Assembly: GCA_038501785.1 (NCBI GenBank)
Contig: JBAMJR010000100.1
Span: 898,501-962,500 of the forward strand
Source: Myoxocephalus aenaeus
Taxonomy: Eukaryota; Chordata; Actinopteri; Perciformes; Cottidae
Length of the DNA stretch: 64,000 nucleotides
Reading direction: 5' to 3'
Shown here: one piece after another, positions 11,141-23,123 of the stretch
Position numbering within the stretch: position 1 is the stretch's first letter
Layout: each line of letters begins with the position of its first letter
Translations under genes and position numbers: made by a program
Notes under the pieces: generated by a model
The model's input: only the letters and a program-made list of their open reading frames with translations
What the model was told of the DNA's origin: nothing
Databases searched by the model: none

Positions 11141-13464
11141 AAGTCCAAAACTGCTGAATGATCCTCCACAAACTGTCCAACCTTGCAGTAGAGAAACCTC
11201 TCTAAAGTTACCCTGAAAAAACCTCCAGTCTAAATGTCATCTGCTCTTCTGAATAAAATCCAAATATTGTATCTCTTGTCACTCTCCTGTGGCCTCCGAG
11301 TGATGGACAGCACTCCGAATCCAGTTTCTGAGAATTACTCGTTCAGCTGTTTCCCTAATTGAGTTTTAGAAATTGTCAGCAGGCATGGCAGGGGTGATAA
11401 GCGGGTCCTTGGAGACTCCTCCCCCGACTATGAATGGGAAATTCACAGTCTGCAGTAGAAAAGGTCATCTGGAAGTTTTCGGAAGTATCAATTACGACCA
11501 AAAGTCACAGGTCTCACGAGATCCGCCCTGTTTCCGTAAACACAATACTTGGTTTAACAAAACCTGTGGATCATTGCAATTAACCTTGGGGTAATCTTTT
11601 GGAAGAATTGATAATGAACTGTCTGTCAAATGTAATGAAGACGGGGAGCTATCGGCATTGAATGCGGTTTATTCACATTCAATTCATTAGCACCAGAAAA
11701 CACAAACTCATTCACACATCCTCGATACACCTTGGCCCTCTCCATGCGTGCTCTGTTCACCGCACTGACGACTATCTCAAATTCATTAGCAGTATAACTC
11801 TCCTCGGATTGCAGGCGTCGAGACAAAGATAAAGGGATGTTATGGGTCCAACATGGGTGATAAATAAATATTGAGCCGAGCGACTAGACTACAAGCAACG
11901 TGTGAGATCACTGCTGCAGTTCCTGGTCCGGTGGAGTGACACAGAGCTAGTGACCAAAAACAAGATGCATCAAGATAACACTTTCTATTACTTGACTGCA
12001 GGTCAAAGTTTTAACAACGGTGACATTTCTTTTTTTAATTCAACACTCTTTTGGGCTGAAATGAAAGACGGAATAAACATCGACAGAAGCGGCTGCCAGC
12101 GTCACTGTCAGAGATTGTTATTTGTTGTTCCAGATTGTCCGTCAGTCTGAAGATGGCAGGTCTTACCTAACATGAGTGAAGAGAGAGCGAGAGCAGAGGA
12201 GAGAGAGAGAGAGAGAGAGGCGCTCTGCTGCAAACACTGCTTTTTGTTGTTGTTTTCCCTAGAAACTAGTGATGGACAGTGACCGATAACCCTCACTGTG
12301 AAGGATTCTACAAGCTGACAGTCACGCAGTCGGGCGGGAGACGCGGCCGGGAAGGAGTGCAGGATTTCACGTTAGGTTAGGGCCCACGTCTTTTATTTGG
12401 AAGTCAGGTAAGTTGTTGCCTGTTAGAAGCTGGTCCGGCCATAAGGCTCAACCTATTCTAGCAGTATTAGCTTCACAATACTTCACTACCCTGAACAATA
12501 AGTACACATGCAGGAGGATTCAAAGGGACACTCTGCTTTGAAGTACTGCTGGGGAGGGACCCTTTAGGAAAGGACCTTTGTGTCCCCAGGAATAATAACC
12601 CAGCCATGCGTTCTTCCACTGACTTTAATGTAAAGTGCCAGGAGATGTTTCCTGCCATGACCATGCACCGGTATTAAATAAAATATGTTTAAAATGAAAA
12701 GGATCACCCACATTGATTCATTTTGGAAGCAGAACTGGGTTCAAAGCTTGAGCCACCAGCCTAAGAAATAAGTGCCATAACTCCCACTTAATCAAGGGAA
12801 TCTACAGAAGCAGATGTCCCAGTGACATGGATAAGAGCTGTTTGAACAAATCCCTTTGACCAAGGACAAGTCAGTCAATTGTACAAAAGCAGAACTAGCC
12901 GTCTTTAAGTTAATCTAGAATCTAATACTCCTATCTGCGAGCCTTATAGTGGCTGATGGTCTGTAGGGAAATATCAGAAATTCTCCCTTTTCGGCTGAAG
13001 GGGCTTGTCGGTGTCTTGTTTGGCCAACAGCCTTCCGGTAGTCGGAGTGTTACACCGTCGGGAATGAGACACATGTTGTGTTCCTGTTTGTGAATCAGAT
13101 AAGACGGGGACTTCAGCAGGGAAGCCAATATGGTTGTGCAAAGTGTTTTGTAGCAGGCTGCTGTCCGGCTCAGAGTAACTGTCCGCTCTGCCAAGGATGC
13201 AGCGCTGATGTTTCTGCTCCAATGCGAGATTTAATTGGCTGTATCTAAATACGGTCAAATACATCAAATGAATGCAAAACAAGGGGGCCAAACCCAAAAT
13301 AACATTTGCGGTTTCTTAATTATTTTTTTTCTCAAACAAAGGACAAGTGGTTTGCAGAGCAGATACGTCGGAGCAGACAAAACAAATGCCATCATTTCAG
13401 TTGGTCTTTAACAGTGGAAGCGGTTGATAATTAGGAGCATCCATCCATTGCGTTAGTCTCTTAC

Positions 13465-13585
13465 CATTCACTTGAAGAGTGTGGGTCTGGAAAAGTTTCT
13501 CGTAGCCATCAGCATGGCAGCTGTAGTTGCCCATGTGGGTCGTGGTCACCTTGGTGATGTACAGTGAGCCGTCATCCCCAAAGTC
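13465..13585 (-). CDS. fstl5: fstl5-like exon: Ig domain 1, C-terminal half
   Basis: The exon is 121 nt, starting in phase 0 and ending in phase 1. The acceptor is TCTCGCTTGCAG| and the donor is AATG|GTAAGAG, a near-consensus site. The 40 codons run from DFGDDGSLYITKV to FQTHTLQVN. It supplies the F-strand Cys of the first Ig domain (GNYSC, codon 23), which pairs with the Cys in the exon at 20499-20665. An N-glycosylation sequon, Asn-Tyr-Ser, lies at codons 20-22 just before that Cys and fits a secreted glycoprotein. DFGDDGSLYITKVTTTH and ADGYE are strongly FSTL5-like, while LFQTH is more FSTL4-like. Confidence 0.95.
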
Positions 13586-14194
13586 CTGCAAGCGAGAGAC
13601 AAAGGAGAGAAAAAAGAAAATGTCTTCATGGCTCACAGAAAGAACTGGCGGTCTCTTTGCTGCGGTGACGTTTAGAAGTCATTTGAAGCTGGAAATGAAC
13701 GGTTTCAATGTGAATGCAACAAGCCTGCAGTGTGCAGATGACAAGATAAACATGCTCCAAACCACAGGCGATGAAGCATTTGACAATCTTTCAAAAGAGA
13801 CACATTGTAGAGCAATGTTCATCAATGTAAGTCAAAAGTTGAAGTTATTTGGTGCCACGGAAAACGAATGAGGAAAAAGTCAAAGTCACAGTTAAGAAAA
13901 ATGGTTTCCTCGTACGTGTCATTTTTCCAATCAGAGGAAAGTGATCTGAAGAAAAAGGACTGAGGCTATAATTGATTAGCATATAAATTACACAGCGTTA
14001 GCTGCTTTCAAAACAAAAACAGGGCAATGTAGTGCTGCTGACATACAGTCAATCAAAATAACTGCTAGTGCTCATTTAAAATGTCACATGCATGACCCAC
14101 AAATACACAACACGTGTCGCACTTCAGTTTCATGAGTGCACTAATGACGAGCCAACTAAAATATGATTGATTCATGCTGTGTGGTGATTATTAA

Positions 14195-14658
14195 CCCTTG
14201 TGCCTCACGTAAAAAAAAGTTGCTCTTATATCCTTCGAGGACAAAAAAATGCCTGTGTCAGCAATAACGCAATAAAGGTGTTATTATTTCTTCACTTTCT
14301 CTGAGTTTAATCTTTTAACCTACTTCATCGCAGATCATAACTTTTTATGTATTTAACCTTTTTGTTTCGTTTAGGGGTCGACAGTGAAAATTTCAATGAT
14401 GAGCAACAATAATTAATTTTATGCACTTTTACTTTTTTATGATGCAGTTTCAGAAAAAATATAAAAACTCCAACAGAAATGTTACTTTTTTTTTATTATG
14501 GCTGCACCGTTTATTCTATACACTTGTTATAGGAGCTGAGGTTGAACTTCCCTTCACAGCTTTGCCAAAATATGCCATAGGCAGTAACACAGCCAACATG
14601 ATAACAAAATATATAAAAATAAAAAAGCCAAAGAAATGTCCCTAGTGAGGCACAAGAA
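14195..14658. mobile_element. TTAA-flanked MITE (piggyBac-like)
   Basis: A 464-bp element between TTAA at 14191-14194 and TTAA at 14659-14662. The left end reads CCCTTGTGCCTCACG, and the right end, reverse complemented, reads TTCTTGTGCCTCACT, giving about 15-bp terminal inverted repeats with three mismatches. A TTAA target and terminal CCCT/CCY ends are the signature of piggyBac-class elements. The interior is AT-rich, shows no transposase motif, and the 74-codon frame at 14421-14645 is not recognisable. It is therefore a non-autonomous element. The class assignment is inferred from target and ends only. Confidence 0.75.
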
Positions 14659-15315
14659 TTAAGCAAGCGAACACAAAGAACATGTTGCTGGACAAGAAAA
14701 GAGAGCAAACTGAATAATTAGTTATTCAGCTGTAGCACAGATAGAAGACCCCAAAGCTAATGAGCCCATTGACGGTGCGCCGGTGTGATGAATCCGTTTG
14801 GCAAAGAATAAATATGTGCCACAGTTTTAAGATCACACTGCAGTAAGAAGCCATCTTGGCAAAGGAAAGTCATCATAATGAGTTTTTGGATTATATGTAG
14901 AGTGTTACTGTGGTATTAAAATGAATAAACTGCATGGAAAGAGAGGGTGTTGATTGTTTCCTATACAACAGAGTCAACCTTTTCTGCTCTGTTAAAATGG
15001 AAAAAATATATATTTTACTCCCACTCACAAATTTAAGAATACAAGCTATTTATCAAATGTCCTCTGACTTAAAATGGTTCCAGAGATGGGGGTCTTACAT
15101 GTCTGCAGGACAGAGACAGGTGAGCATGCACCTTTTGAGGAATGTTTTACAATTAATGTAGAATATAGCATTGGCCACGATGAATCATTTGTTATTTGAA
15201 GCAATATGTAATTCAGAAATGTATACAAGCATTCTTAAAAGCATAAACTAAGGTAGCATTGATTTGATTAACCATCACTTCTCATGCATTTTGTTCAATT
15301 TTATCCCTCTTGATA

Positions 15316-15381
15316 GATGTATATTATATAGATGTATATTATATAGATGATGTATATTATATAGATGATGTATATTATATA
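15316..15381. repeat. 15/18-bp AT-rich tandem repeat
   Basis: Two perfect copies of GATGTATATTATATA (15316-15330, 15331-15345) are followed by two perfect copies of GATGATGTATATTATATA (15346-15363, 15364-15381). The longer unit is the shorter one with an extra GAT. The perfect identity implies recent expansion. Confidence 0.97.
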
Positions 15382-17907
15382 GCACATTAGATTGTTGGTA
15401 ATGTCAAGTCTGAATTGCTTACCGAGATATTGAATGTTCACACAAATACAATTTGCTGATTTGCAGAGTGATATATTGCAAAGAAGATGTGTCAGATTGT
15501 TTTTTTAATGAATTCTCAAAGATAGCACATGAAGTAAATCAAGTAACTATACATCTTCAGGTATAAGTTATGTGCTCACAATAGAAGGTTTTCACCTCTT
15601 TCTCGCCCACGGCGGCTTTTCAGAAATGAACGCGCTCCAACAGCCTTCATTAGAGTCTTCTTCAGTGCCCACTATCGTGATGAAGGCCAAGTGCCGAAAC
15701 GTGTCCGTCCCTGATTGCTGCCATGCATTAAAAAAACATGCAGATATCTTTTAGTGCGGTGAACTTTGCTCTAAAAGAATGTCTATAAATCTGCCCCTCT
15801 GCTCCTCGCGGCTCATAACCGAACACAGTATTCATTTCATGGAAAGACAAAACCCCAATTAACGATCTTCTTTACGAAGAGTTAAAAAAAAAATCTCTAA
15901 TTAACTAGCTTTTAACATTTTGGTCACATCTTTGCCGGCTGTTTGCATCTTGGCATTTAGCTTCTCCTTTAAATGTCTGCTGACAAGCGAGGAGAGTCAG
16001 CCGTGCGGCGTGCTTATCAGTTGGTCCCGGTGAGCTCCGATCTAACTCACGGGCCCCGGTAAAGGGCTCCTGCTGAGTGAAGCGTCAGAGCTTCGCGATA
16101 TGAGGGGAAATCGATGGTGCGTTTTGGCCCCTTGGGCCGAGAGCATATTGTGTCACCTTCTTAAATGAAAAATGAATGGGTGGGGTGGGGAGAAATGAAA
16201 CTCAGAGGGGTGGAACGAGCCACGGCGGAGGCTGTCGACATGATTCCTCCACCTCATCTCGCCACCCTCACCTCGGCTATCAGCGGCGCCCGGCGCCTCG
16301 GCTCTCTGCAGACAAAGCAGGCCGGGTGTTCGGCGACTCAGAGAGAAGGGTGACAAGGGCGGGTAGAGGTGGATTTACAAATAGGCCGCGGCCCTCAAGA
16401 AAGTGTAATTAATAAAGCTGTCAGTGCCAGGTCGCCCTCTGAAAGGACAATAAAGAGCCACCTCGTCGGATCGCTAACCTCTACCGGTGACGAGGCGCTG
16501 TCGGCCTCGTGAAACGTTACGAGACACAATTAGTTGAGTGAAAATACCCGGAGGTGTGAGAGGGAGAGAAACATATTTACCCAGATTGAAAGTATATTGC
16601 GGCAACGCCACAACAAAAACATGGCGGGTAGTTTGACATGTGCAAGGTCACTCAAATTACAAAAACAATACAAAAAAAAATCTTATTTTCTCACTTGTCT
16701 GGTGGTATTTAACCACACAGATCGTGCCGATGTTTTTGATATTTAGAACGCTAACATTTCAGCCTCCACCCCAATATAATAGAGTTGAACGCAATCATGT
16801 TTTTATTTTTGGTGCTCGCAGCGTTCAGATACGACATTTAAAAAAAAGATTCAGCCAAAGAAACCTCCAACAGAACTTATTGATGGTGATTACTCACTTC
16901 CGATCGCTCGGAGGAATGATGTTTCTGGAAAATTATTTTTTCTACGCTGTTTTATTTGCATCAATAAGCCACACTTTTGCACTGAGTGCCGTGTTCCTTC
17001 GTTTAGTATGAGCAAAGCCACTGTTGTTTATTTTGCCCAGCTGTTTGGGAGATTATTGAGACTTTTTATTTCATTCATTATAATTTGTTGTCACCCGCTT
17101 TTGAAGGTTTTAATCTGCATGGAAGTGGTGGAGACATAGAGCCACAGACGTCAAAGCATTAAGAGGTGGACACACAGGGTTTGTTGACAATAACAAAACA
17201 TGTACTAATATATATTGTCAGCCTCATCCTTTAACCTTTGATTTCACCATATTGTTTGTTTTGAATGTTAATGGTGCAGCTGATGGGAGAGAACAAGCAT
17301 AATGTTATTTGATGTGTATGACAACAGCATCATGCATCTGCTGTAGGCGCCTCAGTAGCTTTGTGGGCTTTTTTTTTTATGGAAAAAAAAAGAAAGAAGT
17401 GAAGCAATGTCAGTCTGTTGAGACAAAAAAAACACCCTACCTGGGACGGGATCTGTTGGGGAGTAAAACAGAAGTCAAACATTAAGAAGTTATGTTAAAA
17501 AAACGCATTAATAAATACATTTAAAAACATATTTAACATCAGTGTTGATTTAATGTGTTGATAATATAGCAGTAATATAGATGAGTGTGTGGTTCAGACA
17601 ATTCAAGATGAAAAAAAAAACGTCTCGATAGAAGTTGGATGTATAATAATACAGGACACTGTGTTTAGTCATACGCATGTGGGAATTCAAAACATGTTTA
17701 CTATTTTTAATATTTCCATGTTTCGTCACGACTGAATCAAAGATTTTAGTTTCTCGAGGACCTTTCAAATTAGTTGACATGTCCAACTAGGATATCCTGC
17801 TCAGAGTAGCTGCTTTAAACAAACAATCTTTCTCAACTTTTAAAGACTTACAAAATATCAAATGTTCTTCTGAACTCGTTCCACCATCCCCAAACGCAAA
17901 CATGAAG

Positions 17908-18009
<102 letters not shown>

Positions 18010-19972
18010 CGTGACTATGTCTTTGGCTCGGCCACTCAGGGAGGATTGATATACTGACAGCCTTGGATGATGATGCAATAGCCAGCAACTGTCAACTTCA
18101 TGGAATTACAGTAAGCTGCTTTGTCAAAATTTAGAGAAGCTCTATTGAACTCAACACAAGCGCACCACTGGGATTAATGTGCGATTCACTCAGTCGACAA
18201 CATTTCTCAAATATCAAAAAATTCTAAACTGGGAAGGTCTGCAGGATTAGACGTCATAAACTGCATGTGTACTCACAGGAATATGACTGTAATTGAGTCT
18301 GGCAGTCGATGCTCACAAATATTAACAGCCGGCAATTATACAGAAATTGTCTGCGAGGCAATTTCGAATTAGTCTGCGGATAACAGGTGCCGATGAAATC
18401 CATTCTCCTCTCTGGAAGGGCCAACAATGATTGACTGGAAATCTGAGAGCCAAAAATAAATCTGGATTAAGCCGGCGATGGTGTGCAGCTAATGTTCCGT
18501 CGGTGCTTTTCTCTCGGTGCTCCGTGGTTTGCACACAGTTTTCTGATGAGCCACAAGAGACTCGAGTCTCGCTGATTCACGCGCTGGCGGAGTTTGATGT
18601 TCTGGAGAAAACCTGTGCACTTGCAGAGGTTATAAACTCCGGCTTTGTCGGACACCAATAAAAAAAAAAAAAGTAATCTGACAACGGCAGACCTCGGGGT
18701 CAAAGTACAGTGAGCGCTCTCAGTCTGAAGAGACAGGTTAGTAGTCCCTGCGGTCGTGTAACGCAGACTCACTTCATGAAGCTGAACTGGCGTCGCCCCG
18801 GCATGCCGCACAGAGACGGAGGAAGTGTATTTCTATGCAACGATTACATACCGACAATGTAAAGATCCTGACCGTACAAAAGCGGTTCAGTGTCAGTTGC
18901 ATTCTTCTTTTTCTCGGTTAGATCGCTGATAAATAACTCAAGCTATAGAAAAACTCAAGGTTTCGTGGACAGAATCACATTTTGATGTCTCCGGCAGTCT
19001 GATGGTTGCAAGCCACAAAAGGCTATGATGTCTATGATGGTTCATGCTTTCATTATTCCAGCTATTGACTAACTTCACACAAAGCTTCTCTTTTTTGTGT
19101 GTGTGGCTCCAATGGATGTACTGAACAGCGTTTGGCAGCAGAAGCTTTTTTTCATCTCTGAGCTGACGTTTGAATTGAAAATACAGCTGTGCAAGATCTG
19201 ATATTAGTCACTGGGGAAGTGATGACTGGGTGTGAAGCGCAGATAAAGACCACCTCTGGTCGGGACACTGAACTCTGCTATGTGTCTTCAGGCGAAATCA
19301 GGAGATGAGACAGAAGCGCCATTCAATCCGCAAACAAGAAAAAGAAAGAACTGCAACAGTTCTAGGTAAAAAAATCGCAAGATAGATCAAAGCCTGCGTC
19401 GATCACCTTACAAGACCTTTTTCTTTCCCCTTCTATAAATCTTACAAAAGATATTCAGAAGCGGTTTCAGGAAATAGGCTTGACATTTCTTTCTTTTTGT
19501 TACAGCCTGCACTTGCATAAATCATTTCTGTCCATAAATTGCTTAAAAGCAGTCTTGATATATTATAGAAAATGACATTAAAAGGAAAGCGGTGGGAAAG
19601 CTGCCTAAAAAATGGCGTCGACGGCGCTCGCACATCACCGACAACCAGAACCAGCGCACCAGTTTAGAGCCGGTTGATGGTGCCAAGGATGACTGGCGAC
19701 AGCTGGCCGCCTCTTACTCATTTTAAGGGTCATCAACATTTAATGATACATTAGTGGCTTCGCTGGGTCTCCCTTTATCTACTGCGACACTGTTGACTTA
19801 ATTATGCACAGCAGCATGACACTCATCTTGGTCAGCCCTGACTCGCGGAGGGGAAAAGGGTCGGGCGGAAGAGGTCTGGCTTCTCTGTACCTCGGCACAT
19901 AAGTACCAGTGCTCCCTTTGATGTGGGTGGAAGTGACACGGGGGGCTGTCTGGGGCCGTGCATGCCGATTAA

Positions 19973-19974
<2 letters not shown>

Positions 19975-20027
<53 letters not shown>

Positions 20028-20038
20028 ACACACACACG
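19975..20038. repeat. (CA)n microsatellite with one GACA interruption
   Basis: CA alternation seen directly, interrupted once by CAGACA near its right end. It lies about 460 bases downstream, in transcript direction, of the Ig 1 N-terminal exon donor. Confidence 0.97.
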
Positions 20039-20498
20039 TATGCACATACAGACTTTCATCGAGACGTAAAAGTAGGTTCTTCCTCTAGGGCTGAACCCCC
20101 TTCATCCCCTTTCTTTGTCTGAAATCCCTGTCCCTCCCAGCAGTCTCTGAACACAGACACCATGAGCACAAACTGACATCCTGGATTACTGTCAGACCTA
20201 CGAATACAAAGCCAGCGCCAACAGTCAAATAAAACGTGCTGACAATCTGAGCGACTGCCAAAAAAATAGAAAGTTTAGATTTGATGGGAAAGAATCTCAC
20301 ATTTGCAGCTCTTGCTCCATATCAGTAGTTAAGAATCGATGACACCTGTGCACAGCATGTGTTATATATAAATACCATCATGCATCTATCTACCTATTAA
20401 TGTGTCCTTGGTTCTACCACCTATCTTACCTATCCTACTTATGCACCAATGTATCCATCCATAAACCGAAAGATCAGTGAGAGTGAAGTGGGTCTTAC

Positions 20499-20665
20499 GT
20501 TGATGTCCTCCAGGTTCAAGGAGTTGAGATATTGGTGGTTTCTCTTCCACAATATGGGAGGCCTCCGCTCCCCTGCGATGGCGCACGTCAACACGGCGCT
20601 CTGGCCGACGGTAACTGTGGTGACGCTCACCTTCTGGTCATCTGGGAGCGTGAGCAGGTACACAT
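20499..20665 (-). CDS. fstl5: fstl5-like exon: Ig domain 1, N-terminal half
   Basis: The exon is 167 nt. The first two bases complete a GAT (Asp) codon with the G left by the EF-hand 2 exon, giving 56 codons, ending in phase 0. The acceptor is TCGCCAACAG| and the donor is ATCAAC|GTAAGACC. The peptide runs from DVYLLTLPDDQK to LNLEDIN. It has the hallmarks of the first half of an Ig-like domain: the B-strand Cys at residue 28 (AVLTCAIAG) and the core Trp at residue 40 (ILWKRN). The partner Cys is in the next exon, so this Ig domain is split across two exons as expected for the family. TVGQSAVLTCAI is close to FSTL5 and VSVTTVTVG closer to FSTL4, which is part of the paralogue ambiguity. Confidence 0.93.
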
Positions 20666-20772
20666 CTGTTGGCGAGAGGAAGACAAACAAGACAGCGTCA
20701 GACAGATTGTCTCCAAGGTGCAACGTTCAAGATATGGCCCGAATTATCAATGGGACGTGAGGAGGTTACATG

Positions 20773-20935
20773 TCATAGACGTCTATGTATTGTGTTGCAG
20801 AGATATCTGAAACGAGCATCACTGTAGCATCCAGGATGTCCTCAGTCCAATTTAAGGCGATGCTACGCATGCAGCTTGTCAAAACCGTGTACATTTTGGA
20901 TATTAGCTTATTGGATCACGTCCAAAATGGGTGGC
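20773..20935 (+). repeat. Dispersed repeat family A, diverged copy
   Basis: Shares TCTATGTATTGTGTTGCAGAG, TCACTGTAGC, AGTCCAA and TTATTGGAT..CCAAAATG, in the same order, with 31606-31940. Internal deletions make it shorter. No reading frame is preserved and the ends are not visible. Confidence 0.6.
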
Positions 20936-21224
20936 AGGAATGATAAAACAGCTCACACCCTCGCCTCGTCCTGTCCACTGGGCCGTGAAGCCCCCCGTTC
21001 GTGGCACAGTAAGCGCACAAGTGGCCGGCGCCACACGAGAGGATTTTTATAACCAATAACTATGTATTTAGATTGTATGGACCCAGCAATAGCAAAACAC
21101 ACTTCAATCACTTTGGTCACTTTAATCACCTCAACTGGTGCAATATACAGTAAATACATTTTTTAAAGACATTTTATTTTGTCTGTATATATAATATTGC
21201 TATTGTGGATTCTTTACTGTTTTT

Positions 21225-21402
21225 ATTACTGTTTTCTGTTTATTTATATTACTTTTTTATTTTACTATGTGTCTCTTGTGTGCACTTTACCTGTCTGCTT
21301 CTGTAATCCTGCAATTCCCCCACTGCGGGACTAATAAAGGAATATCTTATCTTATTTAACTAATTTCCCCTTGGGGATGAATAAAGTATTTATCTATCTT
21401 AT
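21225..21402 (+). repeat. Two LINE-type 3' tails in tandem
   Basis: The first end reads CCCCCACTGCGGGACTAATA then AAGGAATATCTTATCTTAT. The second reads TTCCCCTTGGGGATGAATAA then AGTATTTATCTATCTTATC. Both have the form of teleost LINE 3' ends, which finish in short TCTTA or TCTA repeats. There is no coding sequence, so these are dead-on-arrival tails. The LINE clade is not determined. Confidence 0.6.
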
Positions 21403-23097
21403 CCTTTAGAGGTGAAATGCTGCCCCCTATTTATTTAAGGATATTGACTGAATCTAAATAAAAAAGCCGACAAGTTCCAGTTCTTTGTAAAACTTTTAAT
21501 TTGCCTATACTTGAAAAATGGAAGAAAACTGCCTATACTTGGTGAACCTCTCTATATTGTACCAGCTTTATAATTCAGCAGAATAAACCCACTGAGATAA
21601 TTCACATTGCAATTCATGTTCTGCCCACATTTTCCTCTTAATGAAGCCTGCAAACAAGAATACAGAAGTACACGAGTGTCTCAATTAGCTGCTGTTGTGC
21701 TACGGAGGCAGATGTGTTTTTTGTTTGCTAAAGATGCACAGAGGCAGCACAATGTTTGCAATTTGCAGAGTAATGGGAAGGAATTAAGTTAAATGTTCTG
21801 CAAATACTTTGCATAATTTATGTCCTGATACCATAATGGAAGTTCTACTTTCTCTATCTGTATCTCTCAGGACCCTGGGTGCACCACCGCGCAGCTCTTT
21901 TTTAGCTAACGGTTACAAAACAGCCACCTTTGGGAGGCACAGAGGCTGCTGGTCTGATGAAACCTCACCTGAAGCGCGCTGCTACAGAACTAGAAGTTGG
22001 TTTAAAATAAGCGAGGCTCTCTACATTGTGGTAAAAGCCCAGGAGTGCATCCTTTCTAAAAAAAAGTATCACAAAAAAAGAAAGAAAATGTGCTGCCAGT
22101 GAGGCTCCCCATGGAAACACAGGCCTAGACCTCGGCGAGAGGCAGCGCTTTGCTCAAGTATTACTGCAATACATATTATATGTGTTGAAACATGTTTCTG
22201 GCGAATCTGCGGTTCATTTCTACTCATAACTGAGAGATAATGCTGCCATTAATAAAAGCCAGGGTGGGTTGGTGAGAGGTCAGCTTGCCTAGTTAAGGCC
22301 TTTTGTGTGTCCAGTATTTTTTGGATGGGACAATGTGCCCTCGTCCATTCTGTGGTGGTATTATGTAACGCTGCCAGTGAGAGAATGCTTTTTAATCTTT
22401 CTCTTGGGTAATGAGCAACAGAGCAAAAGGAAACAGAGACTCAATTTGTTCTGCTCCTAAGGGCATGAAATACAAAAATGTATGAAAGAGCAGGTCCAGC
22501 GGACAGTGTTCTCTTGCCAAGGCCCAGAGAGTCGGGATGAGAGCACCTTCAATTACAGCGCGACTCCGGTGGCCCCGTACCGGCGGCCTCTGAGCGCTTT
22601 TTAACCTTCTCAGTCATTTGCGGTTTTTGGTCCACTTGTTGTGTCTTTGAACTGTGAACTCGGCTAGTCCGTTAGATCCAGGCCAATCAGCCCGGAGCCG
22701 TGAGACAAGTCAGCCCTCTTTTCAGTGGGAAGCTCCGAGCGAAGACTTCTAATCCCTCATTTGGCCGGATGCAACCCGGCTGAAGTTCAGCCAGGATTTC
22801 ATCAAAATTAGAAGAGTAATAATAGGCATTTCTTCAGAGTATAACTAAAAGTTTTAAAAGTTGATCTTTGTGGTCATTTGTGAGGCAGTACAGCGTTGTG
22901 ATAAAACAAAGTATAATATATACCACCAATCCATCTGTGTGATGTCATTAAATAAACTGATTAAAGAAAACCTATTTGCATTTTCAAATTTTCGCACACA
23001 CCATTTTTCTCTTCACTTTCTATTCATAGATTCCTGTAAACTGTGATCAATTTGTTCTTCCTTTAGGAAATAAAACAAGTGTTGGGTTTCATGGGTG

Positions 23098-23123
23098 AAA
23101 AAAAAAAAAAAAAAAAAAAAAAA
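23098..23123. repeat. Poly-A tract (26 A)
   Basis: Homopolymer seen directly. No adjacent retroposed sequence with a target duplication was recognised, so it may be a simple mononucleotide repeat. Confidence 0.95.

Larger units (their letters stand above)
2177..13464 (-). other. Intron between Ig 1 and Ig 2 exons (11.3 kb)
   Basis: Large intron with no supported exon. Contents: a GT microsatellite near 3543-3579, a small transposon at 4051-4282, an L2-tail-like fragment at 8135-8257, two abutting perfect palindromes at 9448-9573, a repeat piece at 9889-9960, a possible reversed LINE tail near 10790-10830 and a long GT/GA tract at 11039-11140. The remaining sequence (for example 4300-8100, 10000-10700 and 11200-13400) is unremarkable AT-rich intron. 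Confidence 0.7.

Noticed and set aside
10861..11180. Minus-strand frames of 83-102 codons rich in His-Thr
   Set aside because: They are translations of the (GT)n tract at 11039-11113, and the flanking residues show no domain.
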